DNA of 64,000 nucleotides from Fusobacterium mortiferum ATCC 9817 (GCF_000158195.2 NZ_GL987993.1:98806-162805), one strand, 5' to 3'; positions 18,041 to 27,333 are shown, counted from the stretch's first letter. Notes: generated by a model from the sequence alone, not told the origin. Numbers and translations: made by a program.

Positions 18041-18823
18041 TTACTTGTTAATTTTTTTTACTCCCAAAGCTTCAGCTAGTATCTCAGTAAAATATTTTAC
18101 TGAAATCTCATTTTTAAGTTCAAGATTATATTTACATAGTGGGCAAGCTGTAACAATCTCTATTGCTTCATTTTCAAGTGCAGATTTTATAATTTTTTCA
18201 CTCATTTTTTCAGTAAGCTCTTTATTATTAACAGCAAGATAAGCACCACAACATTCATTTCTATAAGGATAAATTACTGGGATTCCACCAAGAGCCTCTA
18301 TAAACTCCTCTATAATAGATGGATTTTCAGGGTCATCTACTTGCATCTGTTTTTTAGGTTTTAATAACATACAGCCATAGTATGCACCAATTTTACGATT
18401 TAAGGGGTTTGTAACTTTTTCTTTAATTTTATCAAAACCAACATATTTTTTTAGCATTTCTAAATAATGTATAACTTCCCCTTCTCCATTATATGCTGTT
18501 TCTAGTTGAAGATAGTTATTGGCTTTGTTTCTAAAATTTTCATCAATTTTTAAGTCTTCATTTGTTCTTTTCAATACATGATGACAAGCTGTACAAATTG
18601 TAACTAATTTATTTCCTTCACTATGAGCACTTGCCAAACTTCTAACTGCTGAGAGTCTAGTTGCTATCTCATTACTTCCTAATGGATATACAGCACCACA
18701 ACACTGCCACTCTTTTTGTTCTGCTAATTCTACTCCTAAAATTTTAGCTGACTCTAATCCATATTTTTCAAGTTCTTGAGCTTTAGTTTTTAAAGTACAT
18801 CCAGGATAATAGCTAAATTTCAT
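18041..18823 (-). CDS. hdrB: HdrB-like subunit with two CCG domains
   Basis: A 260-aa protein of the heterodisulfide reductase subunit B family. Two cysteine-rich CCG domains are present: C9, C41-C42, C77, C80 (CCGAVYPLG, CTACHH) and a second set near 151, 191-192 and 226-229 (CCGAYLAVN, CPLCKYN). In methanogens these bind noncubane 4Fe-4S clusters that reduce a disulfide. Here the natural acceptor is unknown and may be the fumarate reductase subunits or a thiol-disulfide pair. First gene of the operon, with AGGAGGGG upstream. Confidence 0.92.
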   Translation of the reverse strand: MKFSYYPGCTLKTKAQELEKYGLESAKILGVELAEQKEWQCCGAVYPLGSNEIATRLSAVRSLASAHSEGNKLVTICTACHHVLKRTNEDLKIDENFRNKANNYLQLETAYNGEGEVIHYLEMLKKYVGFDKIKEKVTNPLNRKIGAYYGCMLLKPKKQMQVDDPENPSIIEEFIEALGGIPVIYPYRNECCGAYLAVNNKELTEKMSEKIIKSALENEAIEIVTACPLCKYNLELKNEISVKYFTEILAEALGVKKINK

Positions 18824-18911
18824 ACTTTTTTCCCCTCCTAATTTAATAATTATTAAAACTTACATTAATATATTTTGATTATTTTTAGTTTTTTAAGTAT
18901 TAAAATTGAAC

Positions 18912-18961
18912 TTAATATATTAGTATATTAAAATGATAACTTAATATCTTTTTTATGTCAA
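18912..18961 (-). promoter_or_regulatory. Promoter and palindromic operator of the Hdr-Flx-fumarate reductase operon
   Basis: On the minus strand, -35 TTGACA (18956-18961) and -10 TATCAT (18933-18938) are 17 bp apart. Directly downstream of -10 lies a 20-bp dyad, TTAATATA-TTAG-TATATTAA (18912-18931), at the expected transcription start. That position suits a repressor. The adjacent FadR-type GntR gene is the obvious candidate regulator (inference). Confidence 0.75.
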
Positions 18962-18973
18962 TATATTTTTAGG

Positions 18974-19012
18974 AAAAAAAGAAGATATTGTAAGTAAAAT
19001 CACAATATCTTC
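18974..19012 (-). terminator. Terminator of the GntR regulator gene
   Basis: An 11-bp stem, GAAGATATTGT (18981-18991) with ACAATATCTTC (19002-19012), is followed on the minus strand by a run of T. It insulates the regulator transcript from the hdr promoter. Confidence 0.88.
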
Positions 19013-19024
19013 TTAACTTAAAAA

Positions 19025-19705
19025 TTATATAAAATAATTTGGATATTCTTCAATTAAAATAGGAAGTCTATTTTTTAATCTACAAAAATGCTTTTCTAAA
19101 ATTTCTTGAGCTAATTCAGGTTTTTTATATTTAATTATTTCATATATTTGTTCATGACCTTTTAAGGTATAATCATCCTTTATTTTTACAGGAGAATTTA
19201 AGTTTCTAACTCTTAAATAATCAAAAAGTTCTCTAGATGTTATTTTAAAAAGTTCTTGAAAACCTATACCTTTAAAAATAAGTTTATGAAAATCAATATC
19301 TAGTTTATGATACTCTTCAGCATTTTTAGTTGTGGAAAGAATTAATCTTTGTTTTTCTATATTTTCTTTTAATTTATCTAAATATTCTTGAGGAAAATAC
19401 TCACAGGCTAGTTGTATCATCTTGACTTCTACACATACTCTAAGTATTTGTCCTGCTTCAAATTTACTTTTATCAATTTTTGTTACAAAGGTTCCACTTT
19501 GAGGAAGTGTTTTAATAAGTCCCTCATGTTTTAACAAAAGAAGAGCTTCACGTATAGGAGTACGACTCATATTAAAAATTAGAGAAAGCTCTTGTTCTTT
19601 AATTTCAGAACCAGGTAAAAGTTTTAATTCTAGGATATTTCTTTTTAAAACTTTATAAACAAAGTCAGCATTTGTTTTTCCTATTATATTATCATATATT
19701 TTCAT
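19025..19705 (-). CDS. GntR-family transcriptional regulator, FadR/FCD subgroup
   Basis: A 226-aa DNA-binding protein. The N-terminal winged helix-turn-helix (about 1-75) includes MSRTPIREALLLLKHEGLI and PQSGTFV, the GntR signature. The all-helical FCD ligand domain follows, with candidate metal-binding His in DIDFHKLIF (near 135) and EKHFCRL. FCD regulators usually respond to organic acids. It lies directly upstream of, and on the same strand as, the hdr operon, and a palindrome overlaps that operon's start site. Control of organic-acid or fumarate metabolism is therefore likely but not shown. Confidence 0.88.
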   Translation of the reverse strand: MKIYDNIIGKTNADFVYKVLKRNILELKLLPGSEIKEQELSLIFNMSRTPIREALLLLKHEGLIKTLPQSGTFVTKIDKSKFEAGQILRVCVEVKMIQLACEYFPQEYLDKLKENIEKQRLILSTTKNAEEYHKLDIDFHKLIFKGIGFQELFKITSRELFDYLRVRNLNSPVKIKDDYTLKGHEQIYEIIKYKKPELAQEILEKHFCRLKNRLPILIEEYPNYFI

Positions 19706-19750
19706 AGTTATTTGTTCCCTCTCTATGTTATTTTCTTATATTTTACATAA

Positions 19751-20464
19751 TTATCTATTTTTTATATCACTTTTAATTAAACGTACAAGCATTATGATTA
19801 GAGGAATTAAAGTAAATAGAATTGCTTTACCTAGAAATATATGACAGAGAATAGTAGATATAAATCCTCCTAATGTAAATATTCCTATCATTTCTAAATG
19901 GATTTTTAATCTATTTTTAGCCTCTTGATTATCAACATTTTTAATAAAGTTAACAAAACTTTTTCCAGCTTGTCTTATATGATTCGTACAAAATGTAGTT
20001 GCAACTGGAACCTTTCTAGTAGTTTGAAAGGTATTGTATTGCATAGAGCAAATAAAGCTAATAAGAATTTGAGATATCTGATAAGGGGCATCTTCAGGTA
20101 AGAAACCTAAGAATGTTACGGTTATTATCTCAATGAAAATTAAAATAGTATCCCAACGAATATTATGTAATCTTTTTATAGGACCACTAATAGCTTCAGA
20201 TATGATAGTTCCTATAAAATATGCTGATATGGGAATTAAATAATAGAATGCTTGTGAAAATTTTCCTGAACCTAAATTAACAGCAAAAAGAACAAAGTTT
20301 GCAGTTTGAGCATTGGAGAAAACTCCACCTCTAATGGTATAGGTAAAAGCACCATAAAATCCACTTGTCATCATTAAAGTTAAAAATACCCATAATTTTT
20401 CACATTCTAATTCATTTTCATTGATTCTACTCTTTTTTTTTCTTTTCCATTTAAAGAATTTCAT
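19751..20464 (-). CDS. YoaK/DUF1275-family membrane protein
   Basis: A 237-aa inner-membrane protein with about six TM segments after a basic N-terminus. The hallmark GAFTYTIRGGVFSNAQTAN (39-57) and the later TTFCTNHIRQAG identify the YoaK family. Its function is not established; some members have been suggested to be transporters. It is placed between the GntR regulator and an alcohol dehydrogenase on the same strand (45-bp and 31-bp gaps), so the three may be co-transcribed. Confidence 0.85.
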   Translation of the reverse strand: MKFFKWKRKKKSRINENELECEKLWVFLTLMMTSGFYGAFTYTIRGGVFSNAQTANFVLFAVNLGSGKFSQAFYYLIPISAYFIGTIISEAISGPIKRLHNIRWDTILIFIEIITVTFLGFLPEDAPYQISQILISFICSMQYNTFQTTRKVPVATTFCTNHIRQAGKSFVNFIKNVDNQEAKNRLKIHLEMIGIFTLGGFISTILCHIFLGKAILFTLIPLIIMLVRLIKSDIKNR

Positions 20465-20495
20465 AATTTAAAATACCCCTTATTATTAATTATCT

Positions 20496-21662
20496 TTACA
20501 AACACATTTCATAAATATTTTTTATATCTTCTTTTTTAAGTTCTTTAAATCCTTTTAAAACTCCATTACCACAAGCTTTTTCAGCCATTATATCAAAATG
20601 AGTTCTATCAATGTTAAGTTCAGTTAGAGTTTTAGTAAGTTTTAAATCTTCAAAAAAGAATTTTTCTAAAGCTTCTATACCTTTTAAGCTGGCTGTCATA
20701 TTATCCAAAGAGCTATCTATTCCAAAGACAGAAACAGCAAAGTTTTTAAATCTTTCGGAATTAGTTTCATCTAAAATATATCTCATCCAACGAGGAGTAA
20801 GGATAGCTAATCCAAGTCCATGAGTTATATCATAGTATGCTGAAAGTTGGTGTTCCATAGGATGACAGCTCCAATTACATTTTTGACAAGCTCTAGCAAA
20901 ACCATTTATAGCCCAAGATGAAGTCCACATTAGGTTAGCTCTAGCTTCTTCATTTTCAGGCTCTTTCATAGCAGTAGGTGCATATTTGACAACAGTTTTC
21001 ATCATTCCTTCCATAAAGCAATCCAGCATGTACATACTTCCAGTTGTATTAAAATATGTTTCCATAATATGTGAAAGTATATCAGCAGCTCCACAAGCAG
21101 TTTGATATGGAGAAACTGTAAAAGTATTTTTAGGATTAAGGAAAGAAACTTTAGGTTGCATAAGAGGAGAAGCAACTCCTATCTTATCATTAGTTTCTAA
21201 GTTACTAATTACTCCACCAGCATCCATTTCTGAACCAGTTGCTGAAAGGGTAAGAATAGTAACAAGAGGAAGACAATTAATTACAGGTACTTTTTTTGTA
21301 ACTATATCCCAAGCATCTCCTTCATAAAAAGTAGCTGCAGCAATCGCTTTAGTACAATCTATAACTGAACCTCCACCTACAGCTAGTAAAACATCTATTT
21401 TTTCTTTTTTACAAATATTGGCTCCAGTATTAACAGAAGTAACTCTTGGATTTGGTTCTATACCATTTAGTTCAAATATCTCTAGATTTTCTTTTTTTAA
21501 TTCATCAATAACTTCACCATAAAGTCCAATTTTTTTTATAGAACCTCCACCATAACAAAGCAATACTTTTTTTCCAAATTTTTTAATTTCTTTTCCAAGA
21601 TTAGAAAGTTGATTATCTCCAAAATATACCTTTGTAGGAATATTATAAGTAAAGTTAAACAT
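20496..21662 (-). CDS. Iron-containing alcohol dehydrogenase (butanol dehydrogenase/YqhD type)
   Basis: A 388-aa cytoplasmic, NAD(P)H-dependent oxidoreductase. The nucleotide-binding GGGSVIDCTKA lies near 96-106. Metal ligands are expected in DILSHIMETYF (near 195) and HQLSAYYDITHGLGLAI (near 268-284). Length and the N-terminal FTYNIPTKVYFG match the BDH/YqhD branch, which reduces aldehydes to alcohols. Likely roles are alcohol formation or aldehyde detoxification. Start ATG has AGGGGGG upstream. Confidence 0.9.
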   Translation of the reverse strand: MFNFTYNIPTKVYFGDNQLSNLGKEIKKFGKKVLLCYGGGSIKKIGLYGEVIDELKKENLEIFELNGIEPNPRVTSVNTGANICKKEKIDVLLAVGGGSVIDCTKAIAAATFYEGDAWDIVTKKVPVINCLPLVTILTLSATGSEMDAGGVISNLETNDKIGVASPLMQPKVSFLNPKNTFTVSPYQTACGAADILSHIMETYFNTTGSMYMLDCFMEGMMKTVVKYAPTAMKEPENEEARANLMWTSSWAINGFARACQKCNWSCHPMEHQLSAYYDITHGLGLAILTPRWMRYILDETNSERFKNFAVSVFGIDSSLDNMTASLKGIEALEKFFFEDLKLTKTLTELNIDRTHFDIMAEKACGNGVLKGFKELKKEDIKNIYEMCL

Positions 21663-21698
21663 AGTTTTTCCCCCCTAGTTTCAAAGTAATCTATTCTA

Positions 21699-21704
21699 AT
21701 TATA
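21699..21704 (-). promoter_or_regulatory. Extended -10 element upstream of the alcohol dehydrogenase
   Basis: TATAAT with an upstream TG (TGTTATAAT on the minus strand) lies 37 bp before the start codon. No clear -35 is seen, so this is a tentative extended -10 promoter. Confidence 0.45.
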
Positions 21705-21788
21705 ACATAAAAATATTTTTTTTTCATTTTATATTTTATAATTTTAATTTTAACAAGTGTTTAAAAAACATTTTTTTTGATTTGTTTG

Positions 21789-21817
21789 TTGACAAAAAAA
21801 TATAAAGAAACTATAAT
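21789..21817 (+). promoter_or_regulatory. Consensus sigma-70 promoter of the M20 amidohydrolase
   Basis: TTGACA (21789-21794) and TATAAT (21812-21817) are exactly 17 bp apart, a perfect consensus match. It suggests strong constitutive expression. Confidence 0.9.
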
Positions 21818-21857
21818 TTTAAATATGTAATAGTAAAAGTATAGGAGGGGAATAGTT

Positions 21858-22994
21858 ATGGAGAATTTTTTTTATGAAACAAGAAGTAAATTACATAAAA
21901 ATCCAGAATTAGCATTAGAGGAGTATGAAACAGCTAGATATATAAGAAATTTTTTAGATAATTTAGAAATAGAGTATGAAGAAATTGGAACAAGTACACT
22001 TGCACTATTTAAAGGGAAAGAAGATTTATGGTTAGGATTTAGAGCTGACATTGATGCTCTTCCACTTCAAGAGGAAAATGAGGTGGAATATAAATCTAAA
22101 GTAAATGGAAAGATGCATGCTTGTGGACATGATGGCCATACTACAAATCTATTATATTTTGCTAAATGGTTGAAAGAGCAAATGGATAGTGGAGTTGAAT
22201 TAAAAAAATCAATAATGCTAATATTTCAAGCTGGGGAAGAGGGAAAAGGAGGAGCAAGATTTATAGCTCAATCAGATATTTTTAAAAATAAAAAATTTGA
22301 AGGAATCTTTGCTATGCATGTAAATCCAACATTAGAAGAGGGAAAAATAGCCATTGCCCATGGAGCATTAAGTTTTCAAAATATAAATTTAGATATAGAG
22401 ATAGTAGGAAAGGGTTGTCATGGAGCTCAACCCCATCAAGGAATAGACTCTATATTAGTTGGAGCAAAATTAGTAGAAGCTTATCAATCAATAGTTTCTA
22501 GAAATATTGATCCATTAAAAACTGTAATAGTAACAATAGGAAGCTTTAAGGCTGGAGAAGTAAGAAATGTTATTCCTGAAAAAGTTAATATTTTAGGAAC
22601 AATAAGATTAATTGATACATCTCTAATTGAATTTATAAGGGAGAGAGTTACTAGTATAAATGAGGGATTAGAAAGAGCTTTCGGAGTAAAAATTAATATG
22701 AATTTTATGCCTTTTTATCCTCCAGTAATAAATTCAGAAGATTTATATAAAATCGTTGAAAGCTCTATTCCAGAAGATCAAATTGTTAGAGATATAAGAT
22801 TAACTGGCTCAGAGGACTTTTCTTTCTATTTGCAAAATGGCAATAAAGGATTTATGTTTTTATTGGGAGTAAGAAATGAAGAGAAAGGATTTATAAATCC
22901 ATTGCATAGCCCAAAATTTGATTTTGATCCAAATACATTGAGATATGGTTTTGAAGTATTTAAAAATATTTTAGAGAAGATGAATGTAATATAG
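21858..22994 (+). CDS. M20-family amidohydrolase (hippurate hydrolase/IAA-amino acid hydrolase type)
   Basis: A 378-aa metallo-amidohydrolase. The motif MHACGHDGHT (near 90-99), FQAGEEGKGGA near 131 (catalytic Glu) and a C-terminal HSPKFDFD match the M20D subgroup, which removes acyl groups from amino acids. The family is often called amidohydrolase; the precise substrate is unknown. A perfect promoter and AGGAGGGG site precede it. It is a single-gene unit closed by a hairpin. Confidence 0.88.
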   Translation: MENFFYETRSKLHKNPELALEEYETARYIRNFLDNLEIEYEEIGTSTLALFKGKEDLWLGFRADIDALPLQEENEVEYKSKVNGKMHACGHDGHTTNLLYFAKWLKEQMDSGVELKKSIMLIFQAGEEGKGGARFIAQSDIFKNKKFEGIFAMHVNPTLEEGKIAIAHGALSFQNINLDIEIVGKGCHGAQPHQGIDSILVGAKLVEAYQSIVSRNIDPLKTVIVTIGSFKAGEVRNVIPEKVNILGTIRLIDTSLIEFIRERVTSINEGLERAFGVKINMNFMPFYPPVINSEDLYKIVESSIPEDQIVRDIRLTGSEDFSFYLQNGNKGFMFLLGVRNEEKGFINPLHSPKFDFDPNTLRYGFEVFKNILEKMNVI

Positions 22995-23003
22995 AAGTTT
23001 ATT

Positions 23004-23048
23004 AAAGCTCAAGGATAGTTAAGGTTTAGTTATTCTGGAGCTTTTTTA
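23004..23048 (+). terminator. Terminator after the amidohydrolase
   Basis: A long imperfect hairpin begins AAAGCTC near 23004 and closes with GAGCTTT near 23038-23044, followed by a T run. Confidence 0.75.
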
Positions 23049-23070
23049 TTATTAAGATAGCTTAGAAAAC

Positions 23071-23099
23071 TTGGAAAATCAATAAAAATATGGTATAAT
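23071..23099 (+). promoter_or_regulatory. Promoter of the yaaA-recF-gyrB block
   Basis: TTGGAA (23071-23076) and TATAAT (23094-23099) are 17 bp apart, with a TGG extended -10 before the TATAAT. Confidence 0.7.
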
Positions 23100-23143
23100 A
23101 TAAAATCAATTGTATTATAATATTTGATTAAGGAGAAAGAAAG

Positions 23144-23350
23144 ATGGAAGAGATAAAAATATCGACTGAATTTATAAAATTAGACCAATTTTTAAAATGG
23201 GTTGGAATTTGTGATACAGGTGTAGATGCAAAATTCTTTATTATAGATGGAAATGTAAAAGTAAATGGAGAAATTGAAATTAGAAGAGGTAAAAAATTGT
23301 ATCCAGGAGATAAGGTTGAAGCTGCTGGAAAAACTTTCATAGTAAAGTAA
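23144..23350 (+). CDS. yaaA: S4-domain RNA-binding protein YaaA
   Basis: A 68-aa protein made almost entirely of one S4 RNA-binding domain (FIKLDQFLKWVGICDTG then VKVNGEIEIRRGKKLYPGD). In Bacillus, yaaA lies between dnaN and recF; here it is followed by recF after 30 bp. A role in ribosome biogenesis has been suggested for YaaA. AAGGAG precedes the ATG. Confidence 0.9.
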   Translation: MEEIKISTEFIKLDQFLKWVGICDTGVDAKFFIIDGNVKVNGEIEIRRGKKLYPGDKVEAAGKTFIVK

Positions 23351-23380
23351 TTTAGTATTTTAAGTAGGGTGGATTAAGAT

Positions 23381-24478
23381 TTGGAAATTTTAGAGATAAA
23401 TTATATAAATTTTAGAAATTTAATTGATGGAAGTGTAAAATTTTTTCCAAAACTCAATCTATTCTTTGGGAAAAATGGACAGGGGAAGACTAGCTTACTT
23501 GAAGCGGTCTATTTTAATGCTACTGGGAAAAGCTTTAGAACTTCTAAAGCAAATGAAATGATGAAATATGGAGTTAAAAGAACAGGAGTCTATATAGTTT
23601 ATAGAGATAATATAGGAGAGAAGACTCTAACTGTAAAGTTTAATGATAATAAAAAAGAGTATTACTATAATAATAAAAAAGTGCCCTATGATGAATTTTA
23701 TGGAAAGTTAAATGTTGTTACATATATACCAGAAGATATAGTATTAATAACAGGTTCTCCATCTATAAGGAGAACTTTTTTTGACGGTGAAATAGCACAG
23801 ACTAATAGTGAATATTTTCAAGATTTAAAAAATTATAACAAGCTATTAAAGATAAGAAATAAATATTTAAAAGAAGAAAGAACAAAGGATACAGAGTATT
23901 TGGTATATGAAGATGAATTTATAAAATATGGTGCTAAGGTTATAGAAAAGAGATTGGAGTATGTCCAGAAAATATCTATAATTTTGAATCTAAATTATAG
24001 AAAACTTTTTGATAATAAAAAAGAGTTGAGTTTAAGTTATGAGTGCCATTTAGGAAATATAAAAAAATTAAGTCTAAAAGAGATTGAGAAACTTTTAAGA
24101 GAGAAAATAAAGAAAAATTTTTCACAAGAGAAAAGATATGGTTTTTCACTATGTGGTCCTCAAAAAGATGATTTTTTATTTATTTTAAATGGACATGAGG
24201 CAAAATCTACTGCATCACAAGGAGAGAAGAAATCAATAATCTTCTCTTTAAAATTGTCAGAGATAGATATGGTAATACGTGAGAAAAAAGAAAATCCAGT
24301 ATTAATAATTGATGATATCTCTTCATATTTCGATTCAAATAGAAAAGAGAGTATACTAAATTATTTAGAAAAGAGAAATATACAAGTTTTAGTAAGTTCA
24401 ACTGGAGATTTAGGAATAGATTCAAATGATTTTTATGTGGAGGGTGGTGAAATAGTATATGACACAAAAGCTGAATAA
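23381..24478 (+). CDS. recF: DNA replication/repair protein RecF
   Basis: A 365-aa SMC-like ATPase that helps load RecA at single-strand gaps with RecO and RecR. Walker A is GKNGQGKTS (30-38). The ABC signature is TASQGEKKSIIFSLKLSE near 275 and Walker B is VLIIDDISS near 307. It starts at TTG 23381, about ten bases after AGGGTGG. The 3' end overlaps the next gene by 20 bp. Confidence 0.95.
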   Translation: MEILEINYINFRNLIDGSVKFFPKLNLFFGKNGQGKTSLLEAVYFNATGKSFRTSKANEMMKYGVKRTGVYIVYRDNIGEKTLTVKFNDNKKEYYYNNKKVPYDEFYGKLNVVTYIPEDIVLITGSPSIRRTFFDGEIAQTNSEYFQDLKNYNKLLKIRNKYLKEERTKDTEYLVYEDEFIKYGAKVIEKRLEYVQKISIILNLNYRKLFDNKKELSLSYECHLGNIKKLSLKEIEKLLREKIKKNFSQEKRYGFSLCGPQKDDFLFILNGHEAKSTASQGEKKSIIFSLKLSEIDMVIREKKENPVLIIDDISSYFDSNRKESILNYLEKRNIQVLVSSTGDLGIDSNDFYVEGGEIVYDTKAE

Positions 24479-25088
24479 TATAAGTGAAATGATAGATACA
24501 GCTGTAGGAAAAAGTAGAAGATTGAAAGAAGGAATATTAAAGGCTGAGTGGGAGAAAATTGTTGGAAAAATTTGTGAAAAATGTCAACCAGACTATATAA
24601 AAGATAAAATTTTATATATTAGGGCTGAAAGTACATTTTTTATTCATCATCTGACACTTGAAAAAGCTAAATATATCAAAACGATAAATAATTATTTTGA
24701 TGAAGAAGTAGTTAAGGATATAGTTATACGAACTGGAAAACTTGATGAAAATAGAGAAGAGTATTTGGATAAAGAGGAAAAAGAAGAAGAAAAATTAGAG
24801 GAACAACATATAAAAAAAGAAGAGGTATTAGAAAATTTAAATAGTTCTGATACATTAAAAAGAAATTTGGGAATAATGGAAAAGATAGAATATCTAAGAA
24901 AAATAGCTATGGAGAGAGAGGAGTATTTACTTTCTCATGGATATAGAAAGTGTAAAGTTTGTGGAATGCTCTATGAGGGAGAAGAAGAGTTTTGTAAAGT
25001 ATGTATAGATAATGGAAAAGCTAAAGAGTATTTAAAAAAAATAGGAAAGAATATACATTCAAAAGAGTTTGAGGAAAGTGAAGAGTAG
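24459..25088 (+). CDS. DUF721 (DciA-like) protein with C-terminal zinc-finger-like motif
   Basis: A 209-aa protein. Residues 1-90 form a DUF721 domain (KAEWEKIVGK, then FIHHLTLEKAKYI), a family that includes DciA, the helicase-loading factor of many bacteria. A Glu/Lys-rich linker (about 95-130) follows. The end carries CKVCGMLY and EEFCKVC, a possible four-Cys zinc site. It overlaps recF by 20 bp, and its stop overlaps the next start by one base. The DciA-like role is inferred from the domain and the recF-gyrB neighbourhood. Confidence 0.8.
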   Translation: MTQKLNNISEMIDTAVGKSRRLKEGILKAEWEKIVGKICEKCQPDYIKDKILYIRAESTFFIHHLTLEKAKYIKTINNYFDEEVVKDIVIRTGKLDENREEYLDKEEKEEEKLEEQHIKKEEVLENLNSSDTLKRNLGIMEKIEYLRKIAMEREEYLLSHGYRKCKVCGMLYEGEEEFCKVCIDNGKAKEYLKKIGKNIHSKEFEESEE

Positions 25089-25348
25089 TGTATATCTTTT
25101 TAGAAAATAAAGTTTTGATCCCAAGCAAAAAAATTATACTTATTATTGATTATATACATATTACAAACGAAGAGAATAAAGGCTTTTATGAAAAACAACT
25201 GGCAGAAAAAAGATTAGTAGATTTAGCTGAAAAGAATAAAAAAACAGTTATAGTAACTGATGATAGTATATATATAACATCTTATGGAACACAGACATTA
25301 ATGAGTAGAGGTAATGAATTTTTTAATATAATTGGAGGTAGAAAGTGA
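25088..25348 (+). CDS. remB: RemB/YaaB-like small regulatory protein
   Basis: An 86-aa protein starting at GTG, which overlaps the previous stop by one base. It shares the [21 protein letters not shown] beginning expected of the RemB (DUF370-related) family, whose Bacillus gene sits in the same place between recF and gyrB. In Bacillus, RemA/RemB affect matrix gene expression; the role here is unknown. The last bases overlap the gyrB start. Confidence 0.75.
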   Translation: MYIFLENKVLIPSKKIILIIDYIHITNEENKGFYEKQLAEKRLVDLAEKNKKTVIVTDDSIYITSYGTQTLMSRGNEFFNIIGGRK

Positions 25349-27252
25349 GCAATAATTATCAAGCAGAAGATATAACAGTCCTAGAGGGACTTGAAGCAGT
25401 TAGAAAAAGACCAGGAATGTATATAGGTACAACTTCTGAAAGAGGGTTACATCATCTGGTTTGGGAGATAGTAGATAACTCAGTTGACGAAGCGCTGGCT
25501 GGGTATTGTACTCATATAGAGGTAAGTATACTTCCAGATAATGTTATAGAGGTAGTAGATAATGGAAGAGGAATTCCAGTAGATATCCATCCTAAATATG
25601 GAAAATCAGCATTAGAAATAGTTTTGACAGTATTGCATGCTGGAGGAAAGTTTGAAAATGATAACTATAAAGTATCTGGAGGACTTCATGGAGTTGGAGT
25701 TTCAGTAGTTAATGCTCTTTCATTATGGACAGAGGTAGAAGTAAGAAAAAATGGGAAAGTTTGGTATCAAAAATACAATAGAGGAATACCAGAAGAAGCA
25801 GTAAAAGAGATAGGAATAACAGAAGAACATGGAACAACAGTAAGATTTAAAGCTGACCATGAGATTTTTGAAACTTTAGTTTATGATTATAATACCTTAA
25901 AAAATAGATTAAAAGAGTTAGCCTACTTAAATAAAGGGCTAGTAATAACTCTTACAGATTCAAGAAAAGAACCATTTAAAAAAGAGATTTTTGAATTTGA
26001 AGGAGGAATAGCTGACTTTTTAAGAGAAATAACTGAAGATACAGAAAAGCTTATAAAAGAACCTATTTATATGACTGGAGAAGTTGATAATATAGGAGTG
26101 GAGATAGCTTTTCTATACACAGTAAATCAGTCTGAGATAATATATTCTTTTGTAAATAATATTAATACACATGAGGGTGGAACACATGTTCAAGGTTTTA
26201 GAACTGCTTTGACAAGAATTATCAATGATGTAGGAAAAGCACAGGGACTATTAAAAGATAAAGATGGAAAACTTCAAGGAACAGATATCAGAGAGGGAGT
26301 AACAGCTATAGTTTCTGTAAAAGTTCCACAACCACAATTTGAAGGGCAAACTAAAACAAAATTGGGAAACTCAGAGGTTACAGGAATAGTATCTACAGTT
26401 GTGGGTGGACAATTAAAAATGATATTAGAGGATAACCCTAATGATACAAAGGTTATTATAGAGAAAATATTAAATTCTAAAAAAGCAAGAGAAGCTGCAC
26501 AAAGAGCAAGAGAACTTGTTCTTAGAAAATCAGCACTTGAAGTAGGTTCTTTACCAGGAAAATTAGCAGATTGTTCATCTAAAAATCCAGAAGAATGTGA
26601 AATATATATAGTTGAGGGGGACTCAGCAGGAGGTTCAGCAAAACAGGGTAGAGATAGATATCATCAAGCTATATTACCTCTTAGAGGAAAGATTTTAAAT
26701 GTTGAAAAAGCAGGACTTCATAAAGCACTTGAAAATAATGAAGTAAGAGCTATGATTACAGCTTTTGGAACAGGTATTGGAGATAATTTTAATATTGAAA
26801 AATTGAGATATGGGAAAATAATACTTATGACAGATGCTGACGTAGATGGAGCTCACATAAGAACTCTTTTATTAACGTTCATATACAGATATATGATAGA
26901 GTTAATCTACAATGGAAATGTGTTTATTGCACAACCACCATTATATAAAATCTCTTATGGAAAACAGATAAAATATGCTTATTCAGATAGAGAACTAAAA
27001 GAGATAACAGAAGCGTTTGAAGGAGAGGATAAAAAATATACTCTTCAAAGATATAAAGGACTAGGAGAAATGAATCCAGAACAGCTTTGGGAAACAACTA
27101 TGGACCCTCAAAATAGAACACTATTAAAAGTTACAATAGATGATGCAAGAGCAGCAGATATGCTATTTGATAAACTAATGGGAGATAAAGTAGACCCAAG
27201 AAGAGAGTTTATAGAAGAAAATGCAGAATATGTAAAGAACTTAGATATTTAA
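25345..27252 (+). CDS. gyrB: DNA gyrase subunit B
   Basis: The 635-aa ATPase subunit of gyrase, which introduces negative supercoils with GyrA. The GHKL ATP-binding site includes [11 protein letters not shown] and [15 protein letters not shown] (near 110). The TOPRIM domain carries [15 protein letters not shown] (near 424) and [14 protein letters not shown]. The C-terminus has the [15 protein letters not shown] motif. It is the short Firmicutes-like form. Starts at GTG 25345, overlapping the remB stop. Confidence 0.97.
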   Translation: MSNNYQAEDITVLEGLEAVRKRPGMYIGTTSERGLHHLVWEIVDNSVDEALAGYCTHIEVSILPDNVIEVVDNGRGIPVDIHPKYGKSALEIVLTVLHAGGKFENDNYKVSGGLHGVGVSVVNALSLWTEVEVRKNGKVWYQKYNRGIPEEAVKEIGITEEHGTTVRFKADHEIFETLVYDYNTLKNRLKELAYLNKGLVITLTDSRKEPFKKEIFEFEGGIADFLREITEDTEKLIKEPIYMTGEVDNIGVEIAFLYTVNQSEIIYSFVNNINTHEGGTHVQGFRTALTRIINDVGKAQGLLKDKDGKLQGTDIREGVTAIVSVKVPQPQFEGQTKTKLGNSEVTGIVSTVVGGQLKMILEDNPNDTKVIIEKILNSKKAREAAQRARELVLRKSALEVGSLPGKLADCSSKNPEECEIYIVEGDSAGGSAKQGRDRYHQAILPLRGKILNVEKAGLHKALENNEVRAMITAFGTGIGDNFNIEKLRYGKIILMTDADVDGAHIRTLLLTFIYRYMIELIYNGNVFIAQPPLYKISYGKQIKYAYSDRELKEITEAFEGEDKKYTLQRYKGLGEMNPEQLWETTMDPQNRTLLKVTIDDARAADMLFDKLMGDKVDPRREFIEENAEYVKNLDI

Positions 27253-27285
27253 TTCTGTGTATTATGAAAATCTTGGATTATATGG

Positions 27286-27291
27286 TATAAT
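27286..27291 (+). promoter_or_regulatory. Extended -10 element upstream of gyrA
   Basis: TATAAT preceded by TGG in the 81-bp gyrB-gyrA gap. No good -35 is seen at 17 bp, so it is a tentative extra promoter for gyrA and the genes below. Confidence 0.45.
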
Positions 27292-27333
27292 CTATTGAAG
27301 GGAAAATTATAGAGTAAGAGGAGTAATAATCAA

